Positions 1-11,477 of a stretch of 64,000 bases of DNA are shown piece after piece. The stretch is taken from contig NZ_RCWH01000006.1 of assembly GCF_003668635.1 (NCBI RefSeq), forward strand, positions 1 through 64,000, written 5' to 3'. The position numbers and the translations under genes were made by a program. The notes beneath the pieces are model-generated. The model saw nothing but the letters and a program-made list of their open reading frames with translations. It searched no databases and was not told the DNA's origin. Positions within the stretch are counted from its first letter, which is position 1; the number at the start of each line of letters is the position of its first letter. Source of the DNA: Planomicrobium sp. Y74. GTDB taxonomy: Bacteria; Bacillota; Bacilli; Bacillales_A; Planococcaceae.

Positions 1-51
1 TTAGGCACGCCGCCAGCGTTCGTCCTGAGCCAGGATCAAACTCTCCATTAT
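1..51 (-). rRNA. rrs: 16S ribosomal RNA, 5' end only (cut by window)
   Basis: The reverse complement carries the universal 16S 5' region, including AGAGTTTGATCCTGGCTCAG (complement of about 25-44) followed by the usual continuation to the window edge. The mature 5' end is placed near 51 by matching AGAGTTTGAT to 16S position 8. The gene runs off the left edge. It lies downstream of gyrA in the same direction, as rrnO does in B. subtilis. Confidence 0.97.
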
Positions 52-268
52 AGAGGTTTTGATTGCTCAAATCCTTGCTGGCGCATCGCCTGTCCGAAGA
101 CAGCGCGATTCGCTTTGATCTGCACAAGTGCTGATCAGTAAGTTTGCTCCGACCGCTTGCGCGGCCATCGCATAATTGTTTGTCGCGCCAAGCGCTCCAA
201 ACATTTCTGTTGACGTTTTGCTGTTCAGTTTTCAAGGTTCAAATTATAACGTCGCGCTCATTGGCGAC
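52..268 (-). other. rRNA operon leader
   Basis: Transcribed leader between the rRNA promoter and the 16S 5' end. It contains a TTGAAAACTGAACA-like segment (complement of about 216-232) typical of Bacillales rRNA leaders and spacers, probably part of the antitermination/processing region. An ORF can be drawn through it on the plus strand but it has no ribosome site and is not credible. Confidence 0.7.
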
Positions 269-274
269 TTGATT

Positions 275-303
275 AATATACCACGCCAGCTCAACTGCGT
301 CAA
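275..303 (-). promoter_or_regulatory. rRNA operon promoter (sigma-A)
   Basis: On the minus strand, -35 TTGACG (298-303), a 17-bp spacer and -10 TATATT (275-280), with transcription expected to start near 268. It lies between the gyrA terminator and the 16S leader. I saw no convincing second tandem promoter. Confidence 0.8.
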
Positions 304-397
304 CACAAAACCTAAAAAAACTTCTGATTTGGATGATTTGTTTTCAGAGATTATTTTTCCGCTTAATTGTAAAATAATTGCGTCAATAAAAAACGCC

Positions 398-430
398 AAA
401 AAAAGAACCCGCAGAATTTGTCTGCAGGTC
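398..430 (-). terminator. gyrA intrinsic terminator
   Basis: Minus-strand hairpin CCTGCAGA / TCTGCGGG (one G-T pair) followed by a TTCTTTTTTT tract, 9 bases after the gyrA stop codon. It separates gyrA from the rRNA promoter. Confidence 0.85.
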
Positions 431-438
431 CTTAAAAT

Positions 439-3012
439 TTATTCCTCGTCTTCTTCTGGTACTTCTTCAACGCCGTCTACTGCATCGTCCGCTACAATTT
501 CGTCTTCCGCGTAAACGTCTGCTCCGGCACTTTCTTCTATAAGGAGTTCATCGCTGCCATCTTCATCTGTTTCCGGCAAATCGATATCTTTCTTCACTTT
601 TGCAACTGTCGCCACAATTTCATCCTCGCTTAAACGGATCAAGCGAACGCCTTGTGTGCTTCTTCCAGTTGTAGAAATATCATTAACGTCCATTCTTATC
701 AGCACGCCGTTGATCGTAATCAGCATGATATCTTCTGTGCCGTTAACAGTCCGGACTGCAACAAGCGGTCCATTCTTATCAGTAATCTGGCACGTTTTGA
801 TTCCCATTCCTCCACGGGACTGAACGCGGTATTCGGATTCCTTCGTTTGTTTGCCGTAGCCATTTTCTGTAATGACCAGCACATTATCTTCAGGATCCAG
901 AATTTCCATACCGACCACTTTATCGCCTTCACGGAGACGGATGCCACGGACTCCGCTTGCCGTACGGCCCATGCTACGGATATCAGTTTCAGGGAAACGG
1001 ATTAATGCTCCGTTGCGTGTGCCGATAACCATTTCTTTTGTTCCATCAGTAAGTTTGACTGAAATCAATTCATCTTCTTCGCGAAGACCGATGGCAATCA
1101 AACCATTTTGACGGATATTAGCATAGTTAGTCACTGGAGTCCGCTTGCTGATTCCGTCACGTGTTGTAAAGAAGAAGAAGGCGTCTTCCTTGAATTCTTC
1201 TACACGGATTACAGCAGTGACTTTTTCGTCTTTGCCGATTTCGAGCAGATTGACTAATGGCAAGCCTTTTGCAGTACGGCCGTATTCAGGAATTTGGTAG
1301 CCTTTTTTGCGATAGACTTTCCCTTTGCTCGTAAAGAACAAGATTGTATCATGGGTAGAGGTATATAGGAGATGTTCAACAAAATCGTCCTCGTTTGTCC
1401 CCATCCCCTGAACGCCGCGTCCTCCACGTTTCTGGCTGCGGTACGTGTTCGCAGGCAAACGTTTGATATAACCGTTATGAGTCAGTGTAAGAACTGAATC
1501 TTCACGTGGGATCAAGTCTTCATCCTCGAACATTTCAGTACCGCCTGTAGTGATTTCAGTTCTTCTTTCATCACCGAAGCGCTCTTTGATTTCTGTCATT
1601 TCTTCGCGGATAATTTCAATGATCCGGTACTCGTTCGCCAGAATTTCGCGCAGTTCTTCGATAGTTTTTACCAATCCCTGATACTCATCTTCGATTTTAT
1701 CGCGTTCCAGACCAGTCAGGCGCTGGAGGCGCATATCGAGAATAGCCTGTGATTGGCGCTCAGAAAGATTAAAGTCGTTCATTAAGCCGTTGCGTGCTTC
1801 TTCTGTTGTCTGCGATCCACGGATCAATGCAATGATTGCATCGATGTGGTCCAATGCGATGCGCAATCCTTCCAGAATATGTGCACGGTCTTCCGCTTTT
1901 TGCAAATCAAACTGAGTGCGTCGGCGGATGACGACTTTCTGGTGCTCCAGGTAATGGAATAATACATCTCGCAGACTAAGAACTTTCGGGTGGCCATCTA
2001 CTAAAGCCAGCATATTGATGCCGAAGCTCGTCTGCATTGCTGTCTGTTTATACAAATTATTCAATAGAACATTGGCACTTGCGTCACGACGGACTTCAAT
2101 GACAACACGCATACCGTTACGGTCGGATTCATCACGAAGATCTGTGATGCCGTCGATTTTCTTGTCACGCACCAATTCGGCAATTTTTTCGATCAGACGC
2201 GCTTTATTGACTTGGTAAGGCAATTCATGGATGAGAATTGTCTCACGGCCATTCGGTTTCGTCTCAATTTCTACTACTGAACGAATGAGAACAGAGCCTT
2301 TTCCTGTTTCATAAGCACGGCGGATCCCGCTCCGGCCCAGGATAATCCCGCCAGTCGGGAAATCAGGGCCTGGAACGTATTCAAGTAATTCTTCTGTAGT
2401 GATAGCCGGGTTTTCCGCCAACGCCAAAACAGCGTCGATGGTTTCACCCAGGTTATGCGGTGGAATATTTGTAGCCATACCAACCGCAATACCCGAAGTT
2501 CCGTTGACCAATAAATTCGGAAAACGCGCTGGAAGGACGACTGGTTCCTTTTCCTGTCCATCATAGTTTTCTCGATAATCAATCGTATTTTTATTCAGAT
2601 CACGCAATAATTCCATTGCGATTTTGGACATTCTTGACTCAGTATAACGCATTGCAGCTGCTGCATCGCCGTCGACAGAACCGAAGTTTCCGTGTCCGTC
2701 AACCAGCATATAACGGTAACTGAAATCCTGCGCCATACGAACCATTGTTTCATAAACCGCGCTGTCACCATGGGGGTGGTATTTACCGATTACATCCCCG
2801 ACGATACGTGCGGATTTTTTATAGGCTTTATCGGAAGTGATTCCGAGATCATGCATTGCATATAGGATGCGTCGATGGACCGGTTTCAATCCGTCACGAA
2901 CATCCGGCAAGGCGCGGGATACGATTACACTCATCGCATAATCCAAAAACGACGTACGCATCTCCGTGCTTATATTTATTTCTTCTACTCCACTGCTAGG
3001 CCTTTCCGCCAT
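439..3012 (-). CDS. gyrA: DNA gyrase subunit A
   Basis: Type II topoisomerase subunit that breaks and rejoins DNA during negative supercoiling, acting with GyrB as A2B2. The N-terminal breakage-reunion domain has the active-site tyrosine at residue 123 (AAMRYTE). The quinolone-determining region HGDSAVYE has Ser84 and Glu88, the usual sensitive residues. The C-terminal beta-pinwheel domain carries a GyrA box ([10 protein letters not shown]). At 857 aa it is longer than B. subtilis GyrA (about 820). The extra length is a strongly acidic tail after roughly residue 805, ending [10 protein letters not shown]. The start ATG has AGGAGG eight bases upstream. It lies 29 bp after gyrB and is probably cotranscribed with it. 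Confidence 0.98.
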   Translation of the reverse strand: MAERPSSGVEEINISTEMRTSFLDYAMSVIVSRALPDVRDGLKPVHRRILYAMHDLGITSDKAYKKSARIVGDVIGKYHPHGDSAVYETMVRMAQDFSYRYMLVDGHGNFGSVDGDAAAAMRYTESRMSKIAMELLRDLNKNTIDYRENYDGQEKEPVVLPARFPNLLVNGTSGIAVGMATNIPPHNLGETIDAVLALAENPAITTEELLEYVPGPDFPTGGIILGRSGIRRAYETGKGSVLIRSVVEIETKPNGRETILIHELPYQVNKARLIEKIAELVRDKKIDGITDLRDESDRNGMRVVIEVRRDASANVLLNNLYKQTAMQTSFGINMLALVDGHPKVLSLRDVLFHYLEHQKVVIRRRTQFDLQKAEDRAHILEGLRIALDHIDAIIALIRGSQTTEEARNGLMNDFNLSERQSQAILDMRLQRLTGLERDKIEDEYQGLVKTIEELREILANEYRIIEIIREEMTEIKERFGDERRTEITTGGTEMFEDEDLIPREDSVLTLTHNGYIKRLPANTYRSQKRGGRGVQGMGTNEDDFVEHLLYTSTHDTILFFTSKGKVYRKKGYQIPEYGRTAKGLPLVNLLEIGKDEKVTAVIRVEEFKEDAFFFFTTRDGISKRTPVTNYANIRQNGLIAIGLREEDELISVKLTDGTKEMVIGTRNGALIRFPETDIRSMGRTASGVRGIRLREGDKVVGMEILDPEDNVLVITENGYGKQTKESEYRVQSRGGMGIKTCQITDKNGPLVAVRTVNGTEDIMLITINGVLIRMDVNDISTTGRSTQGVRLIRLSEDEIVATVAKVKKDIDLPETDEDGSDELLIEESAGADVYAEDEIVADDAVDGVEEVPEEDEE

Positions 3013-3041
3013 TTCCGCAGCCTCCTCTCGCCTGTATCACC

Positions 3042-4988
<1,947 letters not shown>

Positions 4989-5139
4989 CTACAACATTTC
5001 TATTTCCCGTGGCAAGCCATAACTGCTATTATCTGCTTTTCCGCTTAACATCGCTGACCGCACAAAAACGCCGCCATTTACATTACATGCCTGATGACGG
5101 CCCGACTTTCAGCTATTCGGATTTAGTCTAACTGCCTGT

Positions 5140-6252
5140 CTACTCTTTAACAGTGCCTTTTGTTACTTCGAAGAGGCGTGCACTTTGAATCGTTTCATGC
5201 TGGATGCCGTCTACACTGGTCGTAGTCACAAAGGTTTGGACCGAACCGCGTATCGTATTCAGCAAATGGGACTGACGGTAATCATCCAATTCCGATAACA
5301 CATCGTCCAGCAATAAAACCGGAGGCTCTCCCACTTCCTGTTTGATCAGCTCGATTTCAGCCAATTTCAATGATAGGGCGGTTGTCCGCTGTTGGCCCTG
5401 CGAGCCGTAAGTCTGGACATCATAGCCATTAACGATAAATTGAAGTTCATCCCGGTGCGGTCCGACAAGTGTCACTCCTCGGTCTATTTCCCTTTTTCTC
5501 ACTTCCAGCAGCTTTTTCTGTAAAAAAGACGCCATTTCTTCCGGCGTCCAATCGGGATCCAAACCGCTGATTGGCTGATAGCGAATCTCCAATTGCTCGA
5601 GTCCCCTTGAAATCCCTTGATGAATCGGTGCCGCCCACTTCTGAAGCAATTCCATGAAATGAAATCTTTTACGGATAATTTTTACCGCTGCTTCTATAAA
5701 TTGATCTGTATAAACGTCGAACATGACATCATTGATCGATTGCTTGCCGTAATGCTGCTTCAATATATGATTCCGTTGCTTCAATAATTTCTGGTAAGTC
5801 AAAAGATCATGCAAATAAACAGGAGATATCTGGCCGATTTCCATATCGATGAAGCGGCGGCGTACCTGCGGGCTGCCTTTGACAAGATGCAGATCCTCCG
5901 GTGCGAACATCACCACATTCAATTGCCCGATATAATCGCTCAGCCTCCGCTGTTCGAGATGATTGACTTTCGCTGTTTTGCCTTTTTTGGATAAGGTGAT
6001 TTCAAGCGGCAATTTGCCGTATTTGCGGTAAACATCAGCCTTTATTTTACCATATTCCGCATCCCAGCGTATTAATTCCTTATCGTTTGAGGAACGGTGG
6101 GATTTAGCCATCGACAGAACATAGAGTGCTTCCATGATATTTGTTTTGCCTTGTGCGTTTTCTCCTATAAAAACGTTGATCTCGGGAGAGAACTCCAGCT
6201 CCAGCTTTTCATAGTTGCGGTAATTCAGGAGCTCGATACGGTCAATCCGCAT
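5140..6252 (-). CDS. recF: DNA replication and repair protein RecF
   Basis: SMC-like ATPase that helps load RecA at single-strand gaps and stalled forks. Walker A is GENAQGKT (residues 30-37), the ABC-type signature is [17 protein letters not shown] (about 283) and Walker B with D-loop is [14 protein letters not shown] (about 308). The length of 370 aa is normal. The ATG overlaps the end of the upstream S4-domain gene by 11 bases, indicating translational coupling. It sits in the usual dnaN-yaaA-recF-gyrB order. Confidence 0.97.
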   Translation of the reverse strand: MRIDRIELLNYRNYEKLELEFSPEINVFIGENAQGKTNIMEALYVLSMAKSHRSSNDKELIRWDAEYGKIKADVYRKYGKLPLEITLSKKGKTAKVNHLEQRRLSDYIGQLNVVMFAPEDLHLVKGSPQVRRRFIDMEIGQISPVYLHDLLTYQKLLKQRNHILKQHYGKQSINDVMFDVYTDQFIEAAVKIIRKRFHFMELLQKWAAPIHQGISRGLEQLEIRYQPISGLDPDWTPEEMASFLQKKLLEVRKREIDRGVTLVGPHRDELQFIVNGYDVQTYGSQGQQRTTALSLKLAEIELIKQEVGEPPVLLLDDVLSELDDYRQSHLLNTIRGSVQTFVTTTSVDGIQHETIQSARLFEVTKGTVKE

Positions 6253-6481
6253 CGAAGCTCATGCCTTCGGCGATAACGATACGGAATTCCCCCACTTCTG
6301 GAATGGATACGGTGTCTTCCGGACGCAGCTTTTTGCCTCTGCGGTTTTCCGCTTCGCCATTGACGAAAACTTCGTGTTCGCTCAGGAACCATTTCGCCAT
6401 TCCACCAGAACTGATCGTATCTGTCATTTTCAATAATTGACCCAATGTAATAAATTCTGTCTCAATACCGATTTCTCTCAA
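6242..6481 (-). CDS. yaaA: S4-domain RNA-binding protein YaaA/RlbA
   Basis: Small RNA-binding protein always found between dnaN and recF in Bacillales. The S4 core is visible as [27 protein letters not shown] and NRRGKKL. The start is inferred: a TTG at 6481 gives 79 aa and has AAGGATGAG six bases upstream, matching the length of the B. subtilis protein. A TTG at 6499 would add six residues but would place that ribosome site inside the coding region. Its function is thought to concern ribosomal large-subunit RNA. That is family knowledge, not visible here. Confidence 0.9.
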   Translation of the reverse strand: MREIGIETEFITLGQLLKMTDTISSGGMAKWFLSEHEVFVNGEAENRRGKKLRPEDTVSIPEVGEFRIVIAEGMSFDAD

Positions 6482-6517
6482 AATGCACTCATCCTTCAAT
6501 TCGTAGTCTATCCCTTT

Positions 6518-6546
6518 ATTTTACCCTAAATACCCCCAGAAGTAAA
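6518..6546 (-). promoter_or_regulatory. Promoter of yaaA-recF-gyrBA
   Basis: Minus strand -35 TTTACT (6541-6546), 17-bp spacer, -10 TAAAAT (6518-6523). The -35 overlaps the T-tract of the dnaN terminator, so this promoter would restart transcription after dnaN. Confidence 0.55.
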
Positions 6547-6572
6547 AAAGGATAGCCTGTATGGGCTATCCT
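6543..6572 (-). terminator. dnaN intrinsic terminator
   Basis: Perfect 9-bp stem AGGATAGCC / GGCTATCCT with a 6-base loop, followed on the minus strand by TTTTTT, just after the dnaN stop. Confidence 0.9.
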
Positions 6573-6589
6573 GAGGTGTTGCTGTGTGT

Positions 6590-7726
6590 TTAATATGTCC
6601 GGACAGGAAGAATAAGCTGAAGAATCGAATCATCCAGTGCCGATTTCAAAACAAATGGGCGCATCGCACCTGTGAATTGAATGACCACATCCTGGCCGTC
6701 GATTGCTTTTAATGCATCCATCATGAATTTCGCACTGAAGGAGATTTTCAGATCTTCCCCTTCTATTTTTTGCGCCTGAAGTTGCTCTTCCACTTTACCG
6801 ACTTCAGGTGAATTGGAAGAGACTTCGACGTCGCTCCCTTCTGATGCTGAGAAGCGAACTACATTATTGCGTTCTTCGCGTGCCAATAAAGAAGCTCGGT
6901 CAATTGCCTGAAGCAATGAACGCCCATTTACTGTGACGTTCGTTTTGTATTCGGCCGGGATCAAACGTGAAGTATCCGGGTAATTCCCTTCCAATAATCT
7001 TGAGAAGAAAAGAATATGCTTCGATTTGAACAATACCTGCTGGTTCGTCATGACAATTTCAACCGGCTCGGAATTGTCATCAAGGATTTTATTCAGCTCA
7101 TTCAGACTCTTACCTGGAATGACGACACTGTATTCGCCTTCCGGAAGAGTTTCCAATTTCGTTTTACGGCGGGCAAGACGGTGGCTGTCGGTAGCAACGC
7201 AAACCAGTTCCCCATCTTTGACTTCCCAATGGACGCCAGTAAGAACCGGACGGGTTTCAGAACTCGATACTGCAAAAACAGTTTCACGGTTGATTGTCTT
7301 CAATAGATCTGCCGGGATTGTGAACAGGCGGTCGTCCTGAATTTCCGGCAATTGTGGATAATCCATTGCATCCAGTCCTATTAGATGGAACTCGGATTTA
7401 CCTGAACGAATGTGGGTCTGGAAATTGCCTGTGATTTCGATTTCCACGTCACTTGTCGGCAATTTACGGATAATTTCCCCGAAAACTTTCGCTTGGAGAA
7501 CAATGCTTCCTCCCTGTGCGACCCGAATGATCTGTTCGCCGTCTTCTTCAGCTGGGATAAAAGTCTGGATCGTGATATCTGAATCACTTCCTGTCAATCT
7601 CATTCCTTCTGAAGAAACGTCCATTTTGATCCCCGTTAAAATCGGAATCGTTGTTTTTGAACTGACTGCTTTCATTACATCGTTTAAACCTTCAACTAAT
7701 CGTTCACGCATTATCTCGAATTTCAT
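6590..7726 (-). CDS. dnaN: DNA polymerase III beta sliding clamp
   Basis: Ring-shaped processivity clamp that tethers DNA polymerase III and repair enzymes to DNA. The 378-aa length and the three repeated clamp folds match the family. The N-terminus begins MKFEIMRERLVEGLNDVMKAV and the C-terminus ends LILPVRTY. GAGG lies upstream of the ATG. It follows dnaA in the same direction, separated by the origin unwinding region, and is closed by a strong terminator. Confidence 0.98.
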   Translation of the reverse strand: MKFEIMRERLVEGLNDVMKAVSSKTTIPILTGIKMDVSSEGMRLTGSDSDITIQTFIPAEEDGEQIIRVAQGGSIVLQAKVFGEIIRKLPTSDVEIEITGNFQTHIRSGKSEFHLIGLDAMDYPQLPEIQDDRLFTIPADLLKTINRETVFAVSSSETRPVLTGVHWEVKDGELVCVATDSHRLARRKTKLETLPEGEYSVVIPGKSLNELNKILDDNSEPVEIVMTNQQVLFKSKHILFFSRLLEGNYPDTSRLIPAEYKTNVTVNGRSLLQAIDRASLLAREERNNVVRFSASEGSDVEVSSNSPEVGKVEEQLQAQKIEGEDLKISFSAKFMMDALKAIDGQDVVIQFTGAMRPFVLKSALDDSILQLILPVRTY

Positions 7727-7740
7727 TCTCGAACCTCGCT

Positions 7741-7891
7741 TATATATATATTTTGTTTAAAGCTTTTAAAGTAATAATAGTAGTAGGGCCTGTGAATATG
7801 TGGATAACCCCTTTTTACTGAATTATAGCGGGTTATCCACATGTAGATAAGCTGTGCGCAAGCCTCTGCATTATTTGAGGGCTTATCCACA
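7741..7891 (-). promoter_or_regulatory. oriC: oriC, dnaA-dnaN side: DnaA boxes, DnaA-trios and AT-rich unwinding element
   Basis: Perfect DnaA boxes (TTATCCACA or complement) lie at 7799-7807, 7833-7841 and 7883-7891, with a one-mismatch box at 7842-7850 and a weak one at 7791-7799. Read on the minus strand, the 7799 box is followed by the weak box, a short G/C step (GGCCC), then the triplet track TACTACTATTATTAC (complement of 7771-7786). An A/T-rich stretch (7741-7770) follows. This is the layout of the B. subtilis unwinding region: box, GC step, DnaA-trios, AT-rich DNA. Confidence 0.85.
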
Positions 7892-7899
7892 GCTCTTTT

Positions 7900-9243
7900 T
7901 TAGTTGGTGAGCGCTTTTTTGATATCTTTTACATCCTGTTGAAGCTGCTGATTGTCTTTCAGCATCGTTGAGATTTTTTCGTGGGCATGAATGACCGTCG
8001 TATGGTCGCGCCCTCCGAATTCCTCACCGATTTTAGGCAATGAAAAATCGGTCAGTTCGCGGGAAAGATACATGGCCACCTGTCTCGGATAAGCGATGTC
8101 TTTCGTGCGGCGTTTCGTCTTGAAATCTTCAATTTTAATATTGAATTGGTCACCGACAGCATGCTGGATATCGAGTATCGTAATGACTTTCGGTTTCGCG
8201 TTCGGCATGATATCCTTCAGCGCTTCCGCTGCCAGATCAGCGCTCATATCGCGGTTGATCAATGAAGAATAAGCCACAACACGAATCAAAGCGCCTTCCA
8301 GTTCCCGGATATTCGAATCGATGGAATTGGCGATGTACGTCATGACATCATTCGGAATATCGAGGCCATCCGCTTTCGCTTTTTTGCGGAGGATGGCGAT
8401 CCGTGTTTCCAGGTCAGGCGGTGTAATATCCGTAATCAATCCCCACTCAAAACGCGACCGCAAGCGGTCTTCAAGTGTAGGGATCTCTTTAGGCGGCCGG
8501 TCACTGGAGATGATGATCTGCTTGGATTCTTCATGCAGCGTATTAAAGGTATGGAAAAATTCTTCCTGCGTCTGCTCTTTTCCAGCCAAAAACTGAATAT
8601 CATCAATCAAAAGAATATCGACACTCCGGTATTTATTGCGGAAATCGACGGTTTGGTTATCCCGGATTGAGTTGATGAATTCGTTGGTGAATTTTTCTGA
8701 TGACAAATAAACCACTTTGGCATTCGGGTTGTGTTCAAGGACATAATGTCCGATTGCGTGCATGAGGTGGGTCTTGCCAAGTCCTACGCCCCCGTAGATA
8801 AACAGCGGATTATATGCTTTTGCGGGAGCTTCGGCTACTGCAAGAGATGCAGCATGCGCGAAACGGTTGCCTGATCCAATTACAAAGGTATCAAAAGTGT
8901 ATTTGGGGTTCAGCATTCCCGGCAAAAACTCCTGCTGATCATTCTGGCCCGGCTTAACGCGGGGCGCTGGAAGCTGAAAATCATCCATGTCCTGATCTTT
9001 GGGCACAACAAATTTTATCAGCAGATCATCACCTGTCAGATCCGAAAGGATTCCTGTAATCAAATGGACGTAATGGTTTTCCAACCAGTCGCGTGCAAAT
9101 GAATTAGGAGCGGATATCGTGACGGTATCACCCTGATAAGATAGAAGTTTTGTTGATTTTAACCATGTTTCAAAACTGGGTTTGGAGATTTTTGTTTCAA
9201 CTTGGGCTAAGACACTCGACCAAATTTCGTCTAAGTGTTCCAA
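7900..9243 (-). CDS. dnaA: Chromosomal replication initiator DnaA
   Basis: AAA+ ATPase that binds TTATCCACA boxes and opens oriC. Domain I begins [16 protein letters not shown]. Walker A is GGVGLGKTH (about 151-158), Walker B is [10 protein letters not shown], and the C-terminal helix-turn-helix DNA-binding signature is [15 protein letters not shown]. The start is placed at a TTG (9243) with AAAGGAG eight bases upstream, giving 447 aa and aligning with the B. subtilis N-terminus. A longer reading from 9345 would run through the promoter and DnaA boxes and is rejected. Confidence 0.97.
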   Translation of the reverse strand: MEHLDEIWSSVLAQVETKISKPSFETWLKSTKLLSYQGDTVTISAPNSFARDWLENHYVHLITGILSDLTGDDLLIKFVVPKDQDMDDFQLPAPRVKPGQNDQQEFLPGMLNPKYTFDTFVIGSGNRFAHAASLAVAEAPAKAYNPLFIYGGVGLGKTHLMHAIGHYVLEHNPNAKVVYLSSEKFTNEFINSIRDNQTVDFRNKYRSVDILLIDDIQFLAGKEQTQEEFFHTFNTLHEESKQIIISSDRPPKEIPTLEDRLRSRFEWGLITDITPPDLETRIAILRKKAKADGLDIPNDVMTYIANSIDSNIRELEGALIRVVAYSSLINRDMSADLAAEALKDIMPNAKPKVITILDIQHAVGDQFNIKIEDFKTKRRTKDIAYPRQVAMYLSRELTDFSLPKIGEEFGGRDHTTVIHAHEKISTMLKDNQQLQQDVKDIKKALTN

Positions 9244-9277
9244 TAGCGTTTCTCCTTTATATGTAAAATATTTTTTA

Positions 9278-9286
9278 AGTATATCA
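9278..9286 (-). promoter_or_regulatory. Probable dnaA promoter (extended -10)
   Basis: Minus strand TGATATACT, an extended -10 (TG-N-TATACT), 35 bases before the dnaA start. The -35 position overlaps the DnaA box at 9304-9312, which would fit autoregulation by DnaA. Confidence 0.5.
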
Positions 9287-9303
9287 TACACAAAGCCACA
9301 GGC

Positions 9304-9600
9304 TGTGGATAACATTCGTAAACAGGGGGGTGAATAACTATCCACATCTTACCCACAGTTTGTGGATAAGTATTTTGGTATAAAAATTATCAACAAGTGA
9401 AAACAAGTTAATGTTACCAAAAAAGAATAGACAATACAAGAAGTTCTTGAACTTATCCACACAAAGCAATTAATGCACAATGAAGCTATCCACATGGGGT
9501 TTGCATGTGCGGAACTTGTAGATAAGCGGTGTGGATAATTATTTTACCGAAAAAAATACTGCACAGCAAATCCGGAAAAATATTTTAAGGGTGTGGATAA
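9304..9600. promoter_or_regulatory. oriC: oriC, DnaA-box cluster upstream of dnaA
   Basis: Perfect TTATCCACA boxes (either strand) lie at 9304-9312, 9361-9369, 9453-9461, 9530-9538 and 9592-9600. Single-mismatch boxes lie at 9338-9346, 9349-9357, 9486-9494 and 9517-9525. This corresponds to the incA/incB side of a bipartite Bacillales origin. The region between dnaA and rpmH holds no gene. Confidence 0.9.
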
Positions 9601-9638
9601 CATTATTATCAAAGAATAACGGGACCCAGAATAAGATA

Positions 9639-9668
9639 TTGACATTTGATAGGAACAGCCATTATAAT
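9639..9668 (+). promoter_or_regulatory. rpmH promoter
   Basis: TTGACA (9639-9644), 18-bp spacer, TATAAT (9663-9668): both hexamers are consensus. It faces away from dnaA and drives rpmH. Confidence 0.85.
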
Positions 9669-9733
9669 AGTCGAGACTGTCTTTAAGATAAATAAAGATA
9701 AATCGATAACTCTCATTTCAGGAGGTGTCATAT

Positions 9734-9871
9734 ATGACATTGCGCACATATCAACCAAATAAACGTAAACACAGCAAAGTACACGGCTTCAGAGCACGTA
9801 TGAGCACAAAGAACGGACGCCGCGTTATCGCAGCACGCCGCCGTAAAGGAAGAAAAGTACTATCAGCTTAA
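9734..9871 (+). CDS. rpmH: 50S ribosomal protein L34
   Basis: Very small basic ribosomal protein of 45 aa. It reads [20 protein letters not shown] at the start and ends [11 protein letters not shown], the invariant L34 tail. AGGAGGTG lies nine bases before the ATG. It is the first gene to the right of oriC, as in other Bacillales, and is followed directly by a strong terminator. The Thr-Leu after Met makes it one residue longer than B. subtilis L34. Confidence 0.97.
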   Translation: MTLRTYQPNKRKHSKVHGFRARMSTKNGRRVIAARRRKGRKVLSA

Positions 9872-9904
9872 GTCCACTGACCGCATCAGTGGTCTTTTTT
9901 TTTT
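9872..9904 (+). terminator. rpmH terminator
   Basis: Stem CCACTGA / TCAGTGG with a five-base loop followed by a ten-T tract, directly after the rpmH stop. Confidence 0.9.
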
Positions 9905-9905
9905 A

Positions 9906-10250
9906 GAAAAGCGGAAACGGCCGCCCAGCTCCGACAAGCAAGAGATGGACCAAATGTAATTTGGGACATATCTTTGCGACGAAGCTAGCGCAGCGATGCA
10001 GGAGCAGTAAGGTTTTTTACGATCTGGCGAAGCGGCGTGTTTTCAGCCGCATAGCCAGAGTGGCTTACGACTCGAGGAGTTGGCCGTTGGAGTCTGGACA
10101 ATAGAAAAGCAGCGGCACCCGTTAAGCTCTGAAAGGCATAAGAAGGAACAGCGAAGCGATCCTGATCGCGCAGCTGGGCTGGCTTATGACCCGAAGAGCT
10201 GGGTCGCCGGAGTCTGGACACAGAAAAGCGGAAGCGGCCGTTCAGTCTCC
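9906..10250 (+). repeat. Structured dispersed repeat, family A, cluster 1
   Basis: Three tandem copies of a family that begins GAAAAGCG and ends GGAGTCTGGACA. Unit 1 (9906-10100) is enlarged by an extra internal hairpin. Unit 2 (10103-10221) is standard and unit 3 (10223-10250) is a truncated start. Nested complementary segments such as AGCTCT/AGAGCT, CATAAG/CTTATG and GCGATC/GATCGC form one long hairpin per unit. It sits between the rpmH terminator and rnpA, two genes that are usually close together. ORFs drawn on either strand here are artefacts of the repeat. Confidence 0.85.
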
Positions 10251-10294
10251 AAAACCGCACTTCCTTATATACAGCTCAATAAGCAGGTGAAAAT

Positions 10295-10636
10295 ATGAAT
10301 AAGCATCAACGGATCAAGAAGGACAAAGAATTCCAGAGGGTTTTCAAGCAAGGAAAGTCGTTTGCTAATCGCCAATTCATTGTTTATGTACTGAAAAGCG
10401 ATCAGCCTGAATTCAGGATCGGCTTATCGGTCAGCAAGAAAGTCGGCAACGCAGTGACAAGGAACCGCATCAAGCGTTATATCAGGCAGGCTTTCCTCGA
10501 AATGAAGGATGAGCTGGCGCCCAATGCGGATTATGTTATCATCGCCCGGCAACAGGCGGCCAAAATGGATTTTCATGAAAGCAAGAAAAGTTTGCAGCAT
10601 GTTTTAAAAATTGCCCGCGCTTTGCCAAAGAAGTAG
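10295..10636 (+). CDS. rnpA: Ribonuclease P protein component
   Basis: Basic protein cofactor of RNase P, which trims the 5' leader of tRNAs. 113 aa with the family RNR signature [19 protein letters not shown] (about residues 50-68). The ATG is preceded by AGGTGA. It is usually transcribed with rpmH, but here 423 bp including a terminator and repeats separate them. Expression therefore needs read-through or an unseen promoter. It leads into yidC and jag. Confidence 0.96.
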   Translation: MNKHQRIKKDKEFQRVFKQGKSFANRQFIVYVLKSDQPEFRIGLSVSKKVGNAVTRNRIKRYIRQAFLEMKDELAPNADYVIIARQQAAKMDFHESKKSLQHVLKIARALPKK

Positions 10637-10697
10637 AAAGCGCACCAAAGGGAATGTTACTATAGAAGCAATATAGAATCAGTTTGGGGGAAGAAGC

Positions 10698-11477
10698 TTG
10701 AATAAGCGTAATTTATTGATTATCGCGCTGATAGGCGTTGCCTTGCTGTTGTCCGGCTGTACAGAATTTGACCAGCCAATCAGCAGTGACAGCGAAGGAT
10801 TCTGGAATGAATTTATAGTTTGGCCATTAGTATCAGCCATTACCTATTTTGCAGATCTGTTGGGAACTTATGCATTCGGGATCATTGCAGTAACAATCAT
10901 CATCCGATTGGTGATGCTGCCGTTGATGATCAAACAGACGAAAAGTTCGAAGCGCATGCAGGAAATCCAGCCGGAACTTGCAAAGCTTAAAGAGAAATAC
11001 AAATCAAAAGATGCTGTAACACAGCAGAAATACCAAAAAGAAATGATGGCAATGTTCCAGGAAAGAGGCGTCAACCCGATGGCGGGCTGTCTGCCAGTGC
11101 TGGTCCAAATGCCGGTCCTTATCGGTTTTTACCACGCGATCAGCCGGATGAACAGCACACCAGAGATTAATCTGGGAGCGTTCTTTATCTTTCCGCTTGC
11201 AGAACCAAGCATTATTTTGGCGGTTATTGCCGGTTTGATGCAATTTGTCGTATTGCGTACGGGTCCTGCGATGGACAATCCGCAAATGAAAGTCATGATG
11301 TATTTCATGCCGTTCATGATTATCGGATTCGGTATTATTTTACCGTCAGCTTTAACGCTTTATTGGGTAATCGGGAACATCATTTCAATCATTCAAAATA
11401 TGTTCATTTACCGTCCATGGGAAAAGAAAGAAGTGCAACAACCTGTTAAAACGAAAGCAGGAGGGGCTAAAAAGTGA
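10698..11477 (+). CDS. yidC: Membrane protein insertase YidC (SpoIIIJ type)
   Basis: Inserts and folds inner-membrane proteins with or without SecYEG. The N-terminus is a lipoprotein signal with lipobox LSGC (Cys21). The hydrophilic-groove arginine is at residue 70 in VTIIIRLVMLPLMIKQ. The cytoplasmic coiled segment KRMQEIQPELAKLKEKY and the motif NPMAGCLPVLVQMPVLIGFY are typical. 259 aa with five expected membrane spans and a short basic tail. Its stop overlaps the jag start (GTGA). Confidence 0.96.
   Translation: MNKRNLLIIALIGVALLLSGCTEFDQPISSDSEGFWNEFIVWPLVSAITYFADLLGTYAFGIIAVTIIIRLVMLPLMIKQTKSSKRMQEIQPELAKLKEKYKSKDAVTQQKYQKEMMAMFQERGVNPMAGCLPVLVQMPVLIGFYHAISRMNSTPEINLGAFFIFPLAEPSIILAVIAGLMQFVVLRTGPAMDNPQMKVMMYFMPFMIIGFGIILPSALTLYWVIGNIISIIQNMFIYRPWEKKEVQQPVKTKAGGAKK

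Noticed and set aside
330..386. Second tandem rRNA promoter on the minus strand starting TTGACG at 381-386
   Set aside because: No -10 hexamer at 15-19 bp. The nearest TACAAT is only 9 bp away.
9244..9345. N-terminal extension of DnaA upstream of TTG 9243
   Set aside because: It would translate the dnaA promoter and a DnaA box. The TTG has a strong ribosome site and family-length product.
9985..10298. Open frames on both strands in the rpmH-rnpA gap
   Set aside because: They are produced by the family-A repeat. Similar frames recur at every repeat cluster.
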